Shown in pieces: positions 1 to 10,570 of a stretch of DNA of 64,000 nt. The notes beneath the pieces were generated by a model. The model made no database searches. It saw only the letters and a program-made list of their open reading frames with translations, and was not told where the DNA came from. Numbering within the stretch: the stretch's first letter is position 1; every line of letters starts with the position of its first letter. Origin of the DNA: Setophaga petechia (lineage: Eukaryota > Chordata > Aves > Passeriformes > Parulidae); contig JANCRA010000001.1 of the NCBI GenBank assembly GCA_024362935.1, positions 61,656,930 to 61,720,929 on the forward strand. The letters run 5' to 3'. The translations under genes were made by a program, and so were the position numbers.

Positions 1-68
1 AGCAGGGAGGTTGGATCAGATGACCCATTGTGGTCCCCTCCAACCTCACCCATTCTATGATTCTATGA
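1..68 (+). mobile_element. CR1 LINE fragment, 3' end (5' side cut by window)
   Basis: The segment reads as the end of a CR1 3' untranslated region: a GGTTGGATCAGATGACC-like stretch, then CCCCTCCAACCTCACC, then two copies of the ATTCTATG tail unit. CR1 is a non-LTR retrotransposon that lacks a poly-A tail and ends in short tandem octamers, which is what is seen. Only the last part of the element is inside the window, so its 5' extent is unknown. It is a dead 5'-truncated copy, the usual state of CR1 in birds. Confidence 0.92.
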
Positions 69-1649
69 AAAAGTGATACAATACATAATTAATGCATTTT
101 ATTAGTGAAAAAATAACCACTATGGTTAAAAAGTATCTGCAGCTTCCCTAAATGACTTTAAGCATGTGCATAAACTGTAAAACTCATCACTGAATATATA
201 CAAAATTAATAATTTAGAAAAGGATTTGTGATCAATAGTGATATCATATACAAGAAAAAAAAAAGGTTGTGGGGCAAAAGGCAGCTGCTGGCTGGTGGCT
301 GGCTTTTCTAGGGATGGCTTGGATGTGGCTTTATTTAATTTCTGGTAAGAGGTTTTAGGGATAAAACTGCATTTGGGATAAAACCAAGCCCTGCTCTCAC
401 TCATGAAAGCTGTTTCTGCAACATGTCTGTGGCAGAGAGTGACCTGGAAAAGAAGATATCCCTAATGAGCTCTACACAGTAGTGCAGAATGATGGAAGAA
501 GCTTTGTCCTATAGAGACCAGAATTTAGAAAGAGTGAAATTTTATCATGATCCTTCAGTGTGAGGAATGTTCTGCTTTTTACTTTGTGCATCTGCTTAAA
601 ATGTTCTTTGGACCCTGATGTATGAGGGCATGTTTCAATCCAGACTAACATCAGCACAATTCTTAAATGAAAAATTCTACAGGCAATCACTGCACTGATG
701 GTCAAACCACACAGATTTCCTGTTTCTTTTGTCCTTTTCCTTCCTGACATTTTAAAGAATTATTTTCCTATTTGGAATCACCTGCTTGAAGTTTTTCTTG
801 CCTGCTTGCTCTGGGTGATGACAGTCCATTAAACTGTCCTTCTGTTGCCTTCCATATGAAGATGGCTGGCTGTTGAGCAACTGCTATAGCTGAAATGGGG
901 AAGAGGTGGTGGAATAAGCACAGCCTTAATATTCTACAGAGAAAAAAAGGAGACAGTAAAGGAAGTGCTATTACAAATACTTCCTGTCTATTTTTACTGA
1001 CTTTTTAACACACACACTCTTTAAAAGGCTGATATATAGAATTGATTTTAGTATTTTTTAATTTGATCCTTAGTAGTTCAAACTAAAGATATAGAAATTG
1101 CTGTTGGCTGCATGTCATTAACAAAATTTCTGCATCCTATATACCAAGAAAACCCAACCCCTCCAACCTACTTTAGAATAAATAAAATAGAAATATCTAG
1201 AATTCCTATTTATCACATTTTGGAGATGTGCTTTGTCAATGTGACCACATTTTTATAATTATTAGATTATCTATTTTACTTTTTGATTATGTTGACTCTC
1301 TAGCTCAGAATAAATTAGCTCTGAGGTGGTACTACCTGATCTAGCCACTATAAAGCAGGTTTACCATGTATTTTTCTCACTCTGTTTGAAGATAGGTGCA
1401 GAATGAAAGCTTCAGTTCATGTGTCCCTTTTCAATGTATTCAGTTTGCTGTGGCAGCATGTTTTATCTGTGGTAAGTAGCTCTGGAGCAGGAGTTCTAAG
1501 TAGCTGGGGATTTGCTCTAATGGAGCATTCCAGTACTTAACAAATGGATTTTAGTAGCTTGTTTTTGATGCTGACTGTATCATGCCTCTGAGCATTTTGA
1601 GTATATGTATCCTGTGAGTCTTTATTGCTGTAAGCCTTGTGCAAATCAG
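69..1649. other. AT-rich non-coding stretch, nothing recognised
   Basis: I see only short open frames (about 90 codons or less) without family resemblance. There is one short A-run (about 250-263) and no recognisable repeat element. It is probably intergenic or intronic DNA. Confidence 0.6.
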
Positions 1650-1812
1650 GATGCTTTAAATGTCTTCATTAATGACATAAACAAGAGGGACTGAGTGCAT
1701 CCTGAGCAGTTGGGTCTGCTGGAATGTGTCCCTGCCCATAGCAGGGAGGGTTGAAAAGAGGGGCTCTTTAAGGTCCTGTTCAACCCAAACCACTCCATGA
1801 TTCTATGATTGT
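1650..1812 (+). mobile_element. CR1 LINE fragment with internal deletion
   Basis: The first part (about 1661-1706) matches the C-terminal reverse-transcriptase region of CR1. It can be read as FIND followed, after a frame break, by TECILS, which corresponds to the CR1 motif just before the FADDTKL block. At about 1707 the sequence jumps to the 3' UTR (GTGTCCCTGCCCATAGCAGGG, then AAGGTCCTGTTCAACCCAAACC) and ends in CCATGATTCTATGATT. The catalytic-core sequence that should lie between them is missing. This is an inactive copy with both a frameshift and a deletion. Confidence 0.88.
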
Positions 1813-4800
1813 TTGAGTCAGGTATTTGTGAGGTACTGTTTCTCATAATTCAGTGAGGTGAGTGTGTGTGTGGGGAGGGATAGGTGAAAAAAGGCAGGGA
1901 AGTTAAATAAAGCACATGTTTAACCAGGACATATTTAATCACCACGAAAGTTACTTCAGGTTTTATTGACCACCATGTACCTAAACTGCACTCCAGTAAC
2001 TGAACCTGGGTTGTTTGATGGCTTCTCCTGTTGTGATAGTTCAAGATCTTGTTTAAAATGATCCATTTCTTCTTGTGGCTTGATTTAAAGGCTGATTTTG
2101 GCTCCAGAATTAGTCCCGTGTGTTTTGAAATGTGAGCCTGAAAGCTGATTGAAAGCTCATGTAAATTTGGTACCAGGTTGCTCACCTTTGACAAGGAGAG
2201 GCCACAGAGTGCAGTAAACAGTGCTGAAATGTGGCTGTGTGGGACAGGAGTCACTGTCCTGTAATTCTAAATTATGAGACTCAGTGACAAACAATGTGGC
2301 CTACACTGAGTGTGCCTAATCTAACTGTGCTCCCCAAAATGGCTCTTTAAACTTACAACTTCACTGTTCATAAATAACATACACATTCTTAATCTAAGCA
2401 GAGGCAAATGCATGATATATGGCTTATGTTATATTACACATAGCTCTTTTATTGCTGCTGTTAATGTTGCCCAATAAGTATTTATGAGGCAGTCTAATAA
2501 TGGGAAACATTTTTCATTAGTCTAAATGTTTACTTTTTAAACAATTGCTGTTCCAATCCTTAATGTTTTAGCCTCCCCTTTTCTGGTTGTTAGTAGGCTC
2601 TAGCCACCTAAATGGAATTGTGTCTGTTTACTTTAGGATAAGCTTATGCTACACTGGTAGGTGTTTTTCTTGTCATTAGAACATGAGTACTTAGGTTTTA
2701 ATCTGATTTATATAATAGAAGTATTGGTATTAGTAGGAGTAATGGCTTTTAATTATGAGCACTTCTTGTATTATTGATATATAAGAAGGAATTTAGGTAA
2801 CTGCTCAATGCAGATTTAGAAGAAAATGGAAATAAGATGAAAATGAAGAATGACAATAATGCTTCCCTTTGTTGTAAGGTTTGTGACATCATTCTTCAGG
2901 AAAGAGTGAAAGGGTGTCACAGAAACCTGAGCTCTCATTTAACTGAGCAATTCAATGCCAGTGACAAGATTCAGAGAGTAACATGAAGATCCCTGGAGAT
3001 TACTGGAGGACAGGTGGTGACTTATATAGTAAAATTTCTCTATAAAAAATTTTATTAGCTTTTTAGAGACAAACTCAAAACCTTGTTCTTCCTGATTGCT
3101 TTTCTTCCTAGGAAATGTATAATGGTTTTCATTTGCATTCATCCAGTAGAAAAAGTAATCACAAAACCAGCAAAATAGAGGGGCTTGTATGTTCTGTGAG
3201 TGCCAGAATTTGTAATTTCTTCAGCTATGTGAAATCTGAGCAAGAAAAAATCTATTTTGTACCTTTTTCCAGAAAGAGCAATATTGAAACACTCATTTTT
3301 GTCTTTCAGATATGGATGCAGTGAGCTGGAAATCCCTCTGGTGGGACAGGGGCTAGAGAAGTAGCATGTCCTGGACCAGAACTATTAGTACTCACAGAGG
3401 CTTGTAACAATTGTGATAGACAAAAAAGATATGATAAATATGATCCCGAAGAACACTGCTATAAAGGTAAGCTTGCAGCTCATCTGTCACAGAATCACAT
3501 TCTAAGGGCCAACAAATACTCTCCTTTAGTTAATAAATATTAAATTTGGTTGGTTGGGATTTTTTTTTGTTTGATTTTTCTTTTGCATCATTTTATAGCT
3601 GAGTCCGTGTCTTCTCAACCAAAGGTAATGTGGGGACACCTGTGTTTTAAAGATCACATTTGAGGAAAAAGTCCAGATACACAACAAAACAGACAGACTT
3701 TTCCAAAATGGGAACAAAAGAAACTGGTTCTCTCTTTCTAGTTCTTCCAGGGTGAAATTTACCCTGACCTGAGGTCTTGAGTGGGATTTTTGTGCTGTCT
3801 GATCCTTGAACTAATATGGTAGAGAGGTGAAGGGAAGGTTTTTAGGTTTTTTTCCTGTTTCCTGCACAGAAGAAAGCAAAGCAAGCACTGTGTTATAATT
3901 ATTGTAAATGCCCAGAGGATACCATGTCTTTGAAAAGGCCAAAATGAAGATGCCCTCTGCTGATATCTTTTATAGCCATTGTAAAGTATCTCTATTAGTA
4001 AATTTAATAGTTTAACCAGACAAAACTTCCAACAAAAATTGGAATAAAATATGTAGCTAGTTGGGAATGCAGTGACTGCTATACTTCTAGGAAATGTGTG
4101 CCTGTATGAGGCTATGAAATCAGGATAGAGCCTGGCTGAACTTATTTCAGAAGAAGAGTGGACAGCCCCACTGAACTATGATCTGAACACACCAACTACA
4201 GAGGTCTCTGTGTGTATTAAAACACCACAAGTACAGTGAACAAATGATTCCCCTAAATATCATTATCTTGAATGCTTTTTTCTTCAAGGTGAAAGCAGAA
4301 CAAAGTGACTGTCATAAAATAATGAACAGAACTTCAGTTCAAAGTGGCACAGAAAAACAGAGATTATCATGGACCAAAGCAGGACTACTAATAACATGCC
4401 AGAAGGAAATCTATTCTTAGCCCTCATCTAAAAGAAAAAAAAAAGGACAGAAAGAGGTCCCAGTTCTGACCAGCATCGAAAATAAGATGAGAAATGTGAA
4501 ATCTGTGGAAAGAAGTAATAAACCCAAATGGTGACTTTAAATTTAGTAATGGGCTGAAGAACTCAGAACAATGAAGCGCAGTGTGCTTTGTAGCTGCTTA
4601 TTTTCACTAAGTTGTGTAGGTAGAAGTCTCTGATTTCACCACACTTAATTTTCAAAGACCCCAGAGCCCCCTGTTTAATTTAGCAGACTTACAGGTTTTG
4701 AATAATATCTCATATAAAATATCTCCATGGAGCTTGGCAGGAGATGCAGAAAAATGTTCAAAACCAGACATTATTCTTCTGAAATCAATAGTTACACTCA

Positions 4801-5339
4801 GCAATGAATTACATTGCTCAAAATAATCTGTTTCTCAACATGGAGGAAATAAGACTCACAAGGATATTTTTTGTTGATCTATACTTAATTTAACAAGTTG
4901 GCACCCTAAGGATCTTCATAAATAGATGCTGATAAATAAATCAGGGCCTGATCCAAAGACTACTGAGAGGAATAGAAAGAGTCTTGTTTTGTTTTACTGT
5001 GTATGGATCAGTTTCTAAACCTCTTTCAGAAGTGAGATTTTTATTGTCACATTAAGATTCCGGAAAAAAAAAAATCTGGTTTTATGTAACCAGCATTTCA
5101 GTAGTTGTCTGTGTCCTTGATACATGTATACATGGAACTGTTATTAATCTCTTGATAGGAATATCAGAAGTTGTGAGTGATGGATCAGATGCAATGCTGT
5201 TAAAAAACAGAAGTCTGCTGTGTCTGATCTTTTTATTGGGTCAGGTTGATAGTAATGTGGAAATATTTAGCATATAAGATAAAATTTTGGTGAGGATTGT
5301 CCTGACTCATAATTTAGGTTCCCGTTATATTCAGTTTAT
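1813..5339. other. AT-rich non-coding stretch
   Basis: There is a short TG-rich run at 1857-1876 and nothing else I can name. Open frames here (up to 134 codons on the minus strand at 1850-2254) have no recognisable domains and are near chance length. A small CACAGAATCAC stretch at about 3487 recalls a CR1 end but does not continue into CR1 sequence. Confidence 0.55.
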
Positions 5340-6249
5340 GTGCTGGTAGGAGTCCCAAGTGTCCAATGTACAGGATTCAGGAAAAGCTTTTCAGTCAGCA
5401 GCACCTTGAGTTCTAAGATGGAGTTGGAGCAGCACTCCAAAGGCAGTTCTGTGCTGGGGCAGCAGGGGTATCTCCAGACCTCCTGCAGTGCCATAGCCCT
5501 CCTAGCAGAGGGGAATGGAACTCCAAAAAGACAGAACTTGTCTCACTTGGAAAGCTAACATTGGATGCATGAACAGAGCACAAGAGCAGAGAGAGAAGGA
5601 GCACAGGCAGTCAGCTGAGACAGGACCCGTGTCATGGAAGTGACAGAAGCTCACACAATGGACCCAAGTCTCTACTGTAGGCTCTGGTGATGAATTCTTG
5701 ACAGAGGAGTGCGCCCAAGAGGCCCAACTTGGAGGGATCTTGGGAGCTGGAGCACAGTCCTGGCCCAGAGGCAGGAATGGTGCACAATTCAGGGTGGCCC
5801 TGCTTGAGGGCTGGAGGTTGCCTCAATCCAGAGGCTTGAGACCTTTGATGTCCTCCCGGCACGGTGCAGACAGGGATTGAATCCGAGCATCCTTAGGAGG
5901 TGGAGGCAGGTGAATACTGCCTACCATCTTCTCTCCAGCTGCCCTCCATATTCTTGCAAATCCTGTGGGTACACTCAGGCCATCCATACTGGGGGGTCTG
6001 GATCTCCTGTACAAACCCATGAATCTCTGTGTGCCCTCTCAGATGAAATATCAAGAACACCGCAATGTGTAGAAAACATGAATGTTATTAACTTGACTAC
6101 TCTCAAAATCTCCAGCTAAAGGGTAGCTAGAAGACTATGGATTGAGGACCTTATACCTAAAATACTTCAGCCTTTGGCACTGGAGCACTAAGAGGAACTT
6201 GAACTCCTTGAGGAAAAGGTGGCAAGGAGTCCTATGACTAAGAACGGGG
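5340..6249. other. GC-raised flank of the GC-rich block, no gene identified
   Basis: Base composition rises from the AT-rich background at about 5340. Short open frames occur on both strands, but none is recognisable. It shares a short AAGAGGCCCA phrase (near 5718) with unit A (near 6768), which may mean it is a diverged part of the same GC-rich block. I see no clean repeat boundary. Confidence 0.4.
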
Positions 6250-6343
6250 TAGTGTCTAACTCCTAAGGTGGGGGATGTTGCAGTGCCCGGGCTGGGCAAG
6301 GGTCACACGTCCCCTCACAGAGTGCCACGCTGGAGCTGTAGAG

Positions 6344-6547
6344 TCAGCGCTGAGGGGAGACTTGGAGTGTCCTCCTCTTCCAGATGGCCCCTTCTACTGC
6401 ACCCCAGGCTCTGTGCCTCTGCTGAGAGTAGTGGCACAGCCACAGCATGGCACGGTTGTGCCTCAGCAGCTGGAGCAGCTTTCTGGGGCAGCCGTGTCCC
6501 TGGCAGCAGCATGGCTCTGCATGGGCTGAGGGGTTTGGGCACTTCTC
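6344..6547 (-). pseudogene. Unit A segment: exon-like Cys/basic-rich open stretch
   Basis: On the minus strand, a pyrimidine-rich run ending in TTGCAG is followed by GAGAAG and 67 open codons to TGA at 6344-6346. The peptide begins EKCPNPSAHAEPCCC and ends in a basic stretch (IWKRRT). The corresponding segment of unit B (starting at 7626) also begins GAGAAG after a CAG. It keeps the pattern EK-x-x-x-P-x-A-x-A-x-P-C-C in the same frame, and that shared frame is the main reason to think it once coded. No domain is recognised. Confidence 0.28.
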
Positions 6548-6903
6548 CTGCAAGGCAAAGCACAGGGATCCCCAAGGAAGGGGCAGAGCAGAGCCAAGGC
6601 CTCTGTGAGAGAGACTCAGGACTGGCTGGGCTGCCCGGGACAGAGGCTGCAGCAAGTAGAGCTCCAGCCGCCTCTCCTGGTGCTGTCCCTGGGCTCAGCC
6701 TTGGGGCCAATTCCCAGCCAGGAGCTCAGTCCCCTCTGCCAAGGGGCCTTGGCCAAAGGGCTGCCCAAGAGGCCCAGCAGCCTCGGGGCCTGCCCAGCCT
6801 TGCTCATCCATTGGGGTCTCTCAGGCCATGCCTTATACCACATTGTCCCAAGGCCTTGGTGAGTCTCAGCTCCCAGCTGCCTGACCCACTCCTTCATCTC
6901 TCT

Positions 6904-7167
6904 TCAGCATCGCCAGAGCCTTCCTCCAAGGCAGCATCCCAGGACAATGCCCATGATCAGCAGCTCCACCAGGAAGCATGTCCAGGACCCCAGCACCATG
7001 TCTACCAATGGGGTTGGCTCAGGGTCCATGTCCTGCAGCTCCAGCTCCTTGGGAAGCAGACCTCAGGTATCCATGTCCCTCTCAGGACAGCTGGAAGAGT
7101 TGAGGAGATGGATCAGGAGAATCAGCAGGTAAAACTGCAGGAGGCAGGAGAAGCTCTGGCTGGCCAT
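6904..7167 (-). pseudogene. Unit A segment: two hydrophobic stretches in one frame, interrupted by a stop
   Basis: This is 88 codons in one frame, with an internal TGA after residue 34 and a terminal TGA. The first part starts MASQSFSCLLQF and looks like a signal peptide or signal anchor. The second part has an acidic stretch (KELELQDMDPEP) and then a roughly 20-residue hydrophobic segment ending in LGCCLGGRLWRC, which would fit a membrane span followed by a basic tail. If real, the product would be a very small membrane protein, or an ancestral single protein broken by the stop. I know of no match, so the function is unknown. Confidence 0.3.
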
Positions 7168-7303
7168 GGTGCTCTGCACGAGAAGCTGCCACCACCACAC
7201 AGGCTCTGGACGTCGCTCCACACCGAGGTCTGCCTGGGCTCTGGGAATGGTGATGGCTGGAGACAGTTGCCAGCCACCGTGCTGTCCCCAGAGGCTATGA
7301 ACT

Positions 7304-7560
7304 CGCAGAATCACAGAATGCACTGGCTTGGAAGAGCCCTGTGAGATCAAGTCTGACCCATGGCCACCATGGCAAGAAGAACAGAGCCCTGAGTGCCGCA
7401 CCCAGGCCTGCCTTGAACACCTCCCCAATGACCGCTCCACCAGCTCCCTGGGCAGCCCATTCCGATATCTAATGCCCCTTTCTGGACAAAAGTTCTTCCT
7501 AATGTCCAACCCAAACGTTCCTTGGCACAGCTTGAAAGCCTTGTTGGCATTTGCTCTGTC
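7304..7560 (-). mobile_element. CR1 LINE 3' fragment, minus strand
   Basis: On the plus strand it starts with AGAATCACAGAATG, the reverse complement of the CR1 tail. It continues through CTGGCTTGGAAGAG, CTGGGCAGCCCATTCC and TTCTTCCTAATGTCCAACCC to GCACAGCTTGAAAGCC, in the order of the CR1 3' UTR and end of the reverse-transcriptase ORF. It lies between the two GC-rich units A and B, in the same orientation as their possible coding strand. The right boundary is uncertain by about 20 bp. The copy is 5'-truncated and inactive. Confidence 0.88.
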
Positions 7561-7574
7561 TTGTCCTTGCCCAT

Positions 7575-7814
7575 CTGCCTGGCCGCAGCACGGCCCTGCC
7601 CAGGCCAAGGGACTCTGGCGCTTCTCCTGCCAGGCCAAGCACAGGGAGCCCAGTGGAAGGGGCAGAGTGGGTTGCAAAGCCGAGGTTGCCATGTCCTGTT
7701 CTGGACTGCTGCAAGGGTCTAGGGGATGGGCCAGCATCAGCAGCACGTCAAACTGCAGGAGGCAGGAGAAAGTCTGGCTGATCTTGGTGCTCTGCAGAGC
7801 AAAAGGTTACAGAG
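7575..7814 (-). pseudogene. GC-rich gene-like unit B (partial second copy of unit A)
   Basis: The minus strand reads TTTTGCTCTGCAG then AGCACCAAGATCAGCC, which aligns with unit A's acceptor and start region, but the ATG has become AAG. The following TTCTCCTGCCTCCTGCAGTT is shared. After the equivalent of residue about 31, the sequence jumps directly to the stretch before unit A's second open segment. Unit B therefore lacks roughly the middle 400 bases, including the second hydrophobic segment. It then runs through the GAGAAG-headed segment into the CR1. Loss of the start codon and of the middle indicates a non-functional copy. Confidence 0.35.
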
Positions 7815-8154
7815 AAGGGTTTTAATTTGCTGTAACTGTTTCCCTTGTACCTCCTTTTCACCATAAACATCTTGTATTGAAGGAATTTCATGGATGAAAT
7901 CACAAAGGAATGGACTTCATTGTCACAGCTGATGTGCTGTATTTGAGCCTAAATTATTTTAAGCTACTTGCAAAAACTTCTGTGGGTGACTGCATAACTA
8001 CATAAATTGTAAAGTTAAGAGATCCTAGTAAAAATAAAGGACCAATATCATTCATGCAGTGTTCCTTTTCATTAATCAGTATTGTTTGAATTTTGTGCCT
8101 GTTCTTTAAAAGATTCAAGGGAAGGTTTTTATTCTTCAAGCGCACTTACCCAAC

Positions 8155-8181
8155 ATATACATTAATTAAATTAATGTATAT
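8155..8181. repeat. Perfect inverted repeat, 12-bp arms, 3-nt centre
   Basis: The left arm ATATACATTAAT is followed by TAA and the exact reverse complement ATTAATGTATAT. It is AT-only except for one C:G pair, so it may be a low-complexity accident or a cruciform-prone site. Confidence 0.9.
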
Positions 8182-10550
8182 TAATTAAGTTTCACAATTA
8201 AGAGTTGTGAAAAAATATGTTTGTAAAATAAAACTAAATATACTTGTTTTTAAAGGCAAAGAAACCCAAGACTGCAAGCCTTGTAGTTACCAATTTGCTG
8301 CAATATCCATTTTCCATCCATGAAAGAGTATTTGCACAGGTACTTCAAGCACTGTATAACAGACATCAGAGATTTCTACTCCTGGGTTAATATTTCTGGC
8401 TTTGGGAGGCATGATGCATCTATCTCCTTATTGTCTATTAATCCCAGAAAGAGATGGCAAACTTCCCTAATGTGATAATGGAAAGCTGTCAGGTATGATT
8501 GTGTTTCAAATTAGGTGATGCCTAACAATGAGGTAATCTCTGGAGCACTGGAATTCCAAACAGTCCCAGAACTTGTGAGAAAAGTTCCTCCTAATGAGGC
8601 AAGGTTTCCAGAAATCATCTGTGTGCAGGAAGTCCATCCAGCACATGTGCCAGCATCCAAAGGTTCCAAATACAGCTGTATGCTATAGCATCTGGTTTTA
8701 AGAACAAGTAACAATTGTGTTTTAGATATTGTCCCAGACAATGATTATGTCATATGCATCTATACTGCTGTGGCTAAAAGTACATGGAGCAGCTACCAGT
8801 GCTGAATTGTTTGCCAAATAACCACGTACCTATCCATGTGACATGGCTAGATACACATTTGTTAAATGCCAAGACAGGTGCTGCCATGATAACTTTCCAT
8901 TTGCTAAGCTCCTGTGGGCTTTGGAGGCCACAAGAACTAGTTGATGTTAAAATTCGTTGCTGCCCTTGGGAAAATTGCCCTTAATATTTTCAAATTTGAT
9001 GTGGTTTCAGCTGTAAATAGGGAGGTTTTCTTTCTGAATTAGGGGTAAATGAAATGCTTTAAAAATGTCTTCAGCAAGCTGATAAATGGGCAAAACAATA
9101 TTACAGACTTATCTTTATTTGTGCTCAGGAAACAGGCTATCAAGATGAATTCCCACCACCACTGCCCTTTGAAGATTCATATTAGAAAGCTAAAGGATGT
9201 AGAAATACCTGCTAAACTCACACAAGAAATGTAAATTTTATTTGTTACCTATACTGTCCCACAGGTTTACTTGTTATGCTCCATCATCTTTAATCAAAAC
9301 AACTGGTTTAATATAATCAGTCATGATCCCTGGACTTATTTTTAAGAGCCCAAATAATAGCTGACTGAGAGATAATGCCATTTGAATTTTAGAAAATACT
9401 TAATTCCTTGATCCTTCTTTTGTAGTCAGGACAAAGAAACATGAATTCAACTGTTTTCTTGCTTGGGCTATTTTTTTTTTTTGATTACCAGAGGGATAAA
9501 AGGCAGTACATGCTCATTGAAAAAATAGGAATTCTAGCTTCTTATCATTAATTTCAGGCCAACCACAATGCAACAGCTGTTGCAGGTCAATTTTTCCTTT
9601 AGAAAATGGAGTGGGTGAGTAGAATTTAGACAGAAATCCTGTAATTTTGTAGAGTGCAGGTAGTTTCACTTGCTTTTGTGGGCATGAAACAATGAGGTAT
9701 TTTTGTAAAGAATGAGCAAATTCTCCTAAAATAAAAGCACATCTTGGATAACAAAGGTTTTAGTAGGCAATTTTTTTCATAGCCATGCACTGAGCCCTTC
9801 ACTTGGCCTATGTCAGAGCAGTCTTATGCTGTGCTAACTTGTGCAAGTTGTTAAATACTCCTTGGAGATAAGGAGTCATTGGGATTTTCTGGATTGAAGG
9901 AAACTTTGGCCACTTTTACTTTCCTTTGATTGTACACTACTCCACCCTAAAACACTGATGGGCCTCTTGTGCCTGGTTATGTTGACTGTAAGACCTTTTA
10001 TGTCAAGCAGTTACAAAATTGTCATAATGTAACCCCAAATTGGGGCTATTCCACTGAGATAATCTGTGATAATTGACATAACACCTGTTTGCTCTCACTA
10101 GAGTCAACAGTTGCATAAGGTTCCAATTACTTGAGAATTTGGCCCTGAATTTCTGGGAAAGTGGTGACTATGTATAAACTGCTGTACATTTGTTCATGGC
10201 CCGTGTACCTGAAATATATTAAAATGTGTTTTTCTTGAAAATCACACTGGAAAGTATTGGTGACTCCTTTTTTGACTCTTGCATGCTGGAGAGACCTGCA
10301 AGGGAGACACTGTGGAAGAGGCCAGCTGAGAGAACTACAGTGAGGTTTGCTCAGAGAATGGATGATGCATCAGCTTTGGCTCTGCACTTCTTGGGGGCTC
10401 AGGATTAAAAATTGCTTGGGGAAGCTTGTTACTGTTTTAAAGTTGCCAGTTCTGTGGGTTTCCTGTGGAATTGCGCTCGTTTTTAGCAACAGCTGTGGCT
10501 AATTTTCAGGAGCCAGAGGTAGCCATTTGGGGAGCTTTTTAAAATGGTGC

Positions 10551-10570
10551 CAGAGAGCTTTTGCTCTCTG
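10551..10570. repeat. Perfect inverted repeat, 8-bp arms, TTTT loop
   Basis: CAGAGAGC and GCTCTCTG flank four T residues, giving a compact stem-loop. No host gene or RNA family is evident. Confidence 0.85.

Larger units (their letters stand above)
6344..7180 (-). pseudogene. GC-rich gene-like unit A (unrecognised, minus strand)
   Basis: I do not recognise the family. Read on the minus strand, an acceptor-like CTTCTCGTGCAG precedes AGCACCATGG, a strong Kozak context, with ATG at 7167. The frame then encodes 34 residues with a hydrophobic run (residues about 6-22, rich in Leu and Ile), and meets TGA at 7063-7065. The same frame stays open for 52 more codons to a TGA at 6904-6906 and encodes a second hydrophobic segment containing FLVELLIMGIVLG. 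Farther on, an acceptor-like CTTTGCCTTGCAG at about 6548-6560 precedes an open segment, 6344-6547, of 67 codons that is Cys- and basic-rich. Unit B is a partial second copy. The in-frame stop, the duplication and the CR1 next door suggest a decayed gene or retroelement fragment. It could also be GC-rich repeat sequence without coding history. Confidence 0.35.

Noticed and set aside
1850..2254. 134-codon minus-strand open frame
   Set aside because: Near chance length, with no domain and no exon signals.
3480..3510. CACAGAATCAC as a minus-strand CR1 end
   Set aside because: The next bases do not follow the CR1 sequence, so the match is too short.
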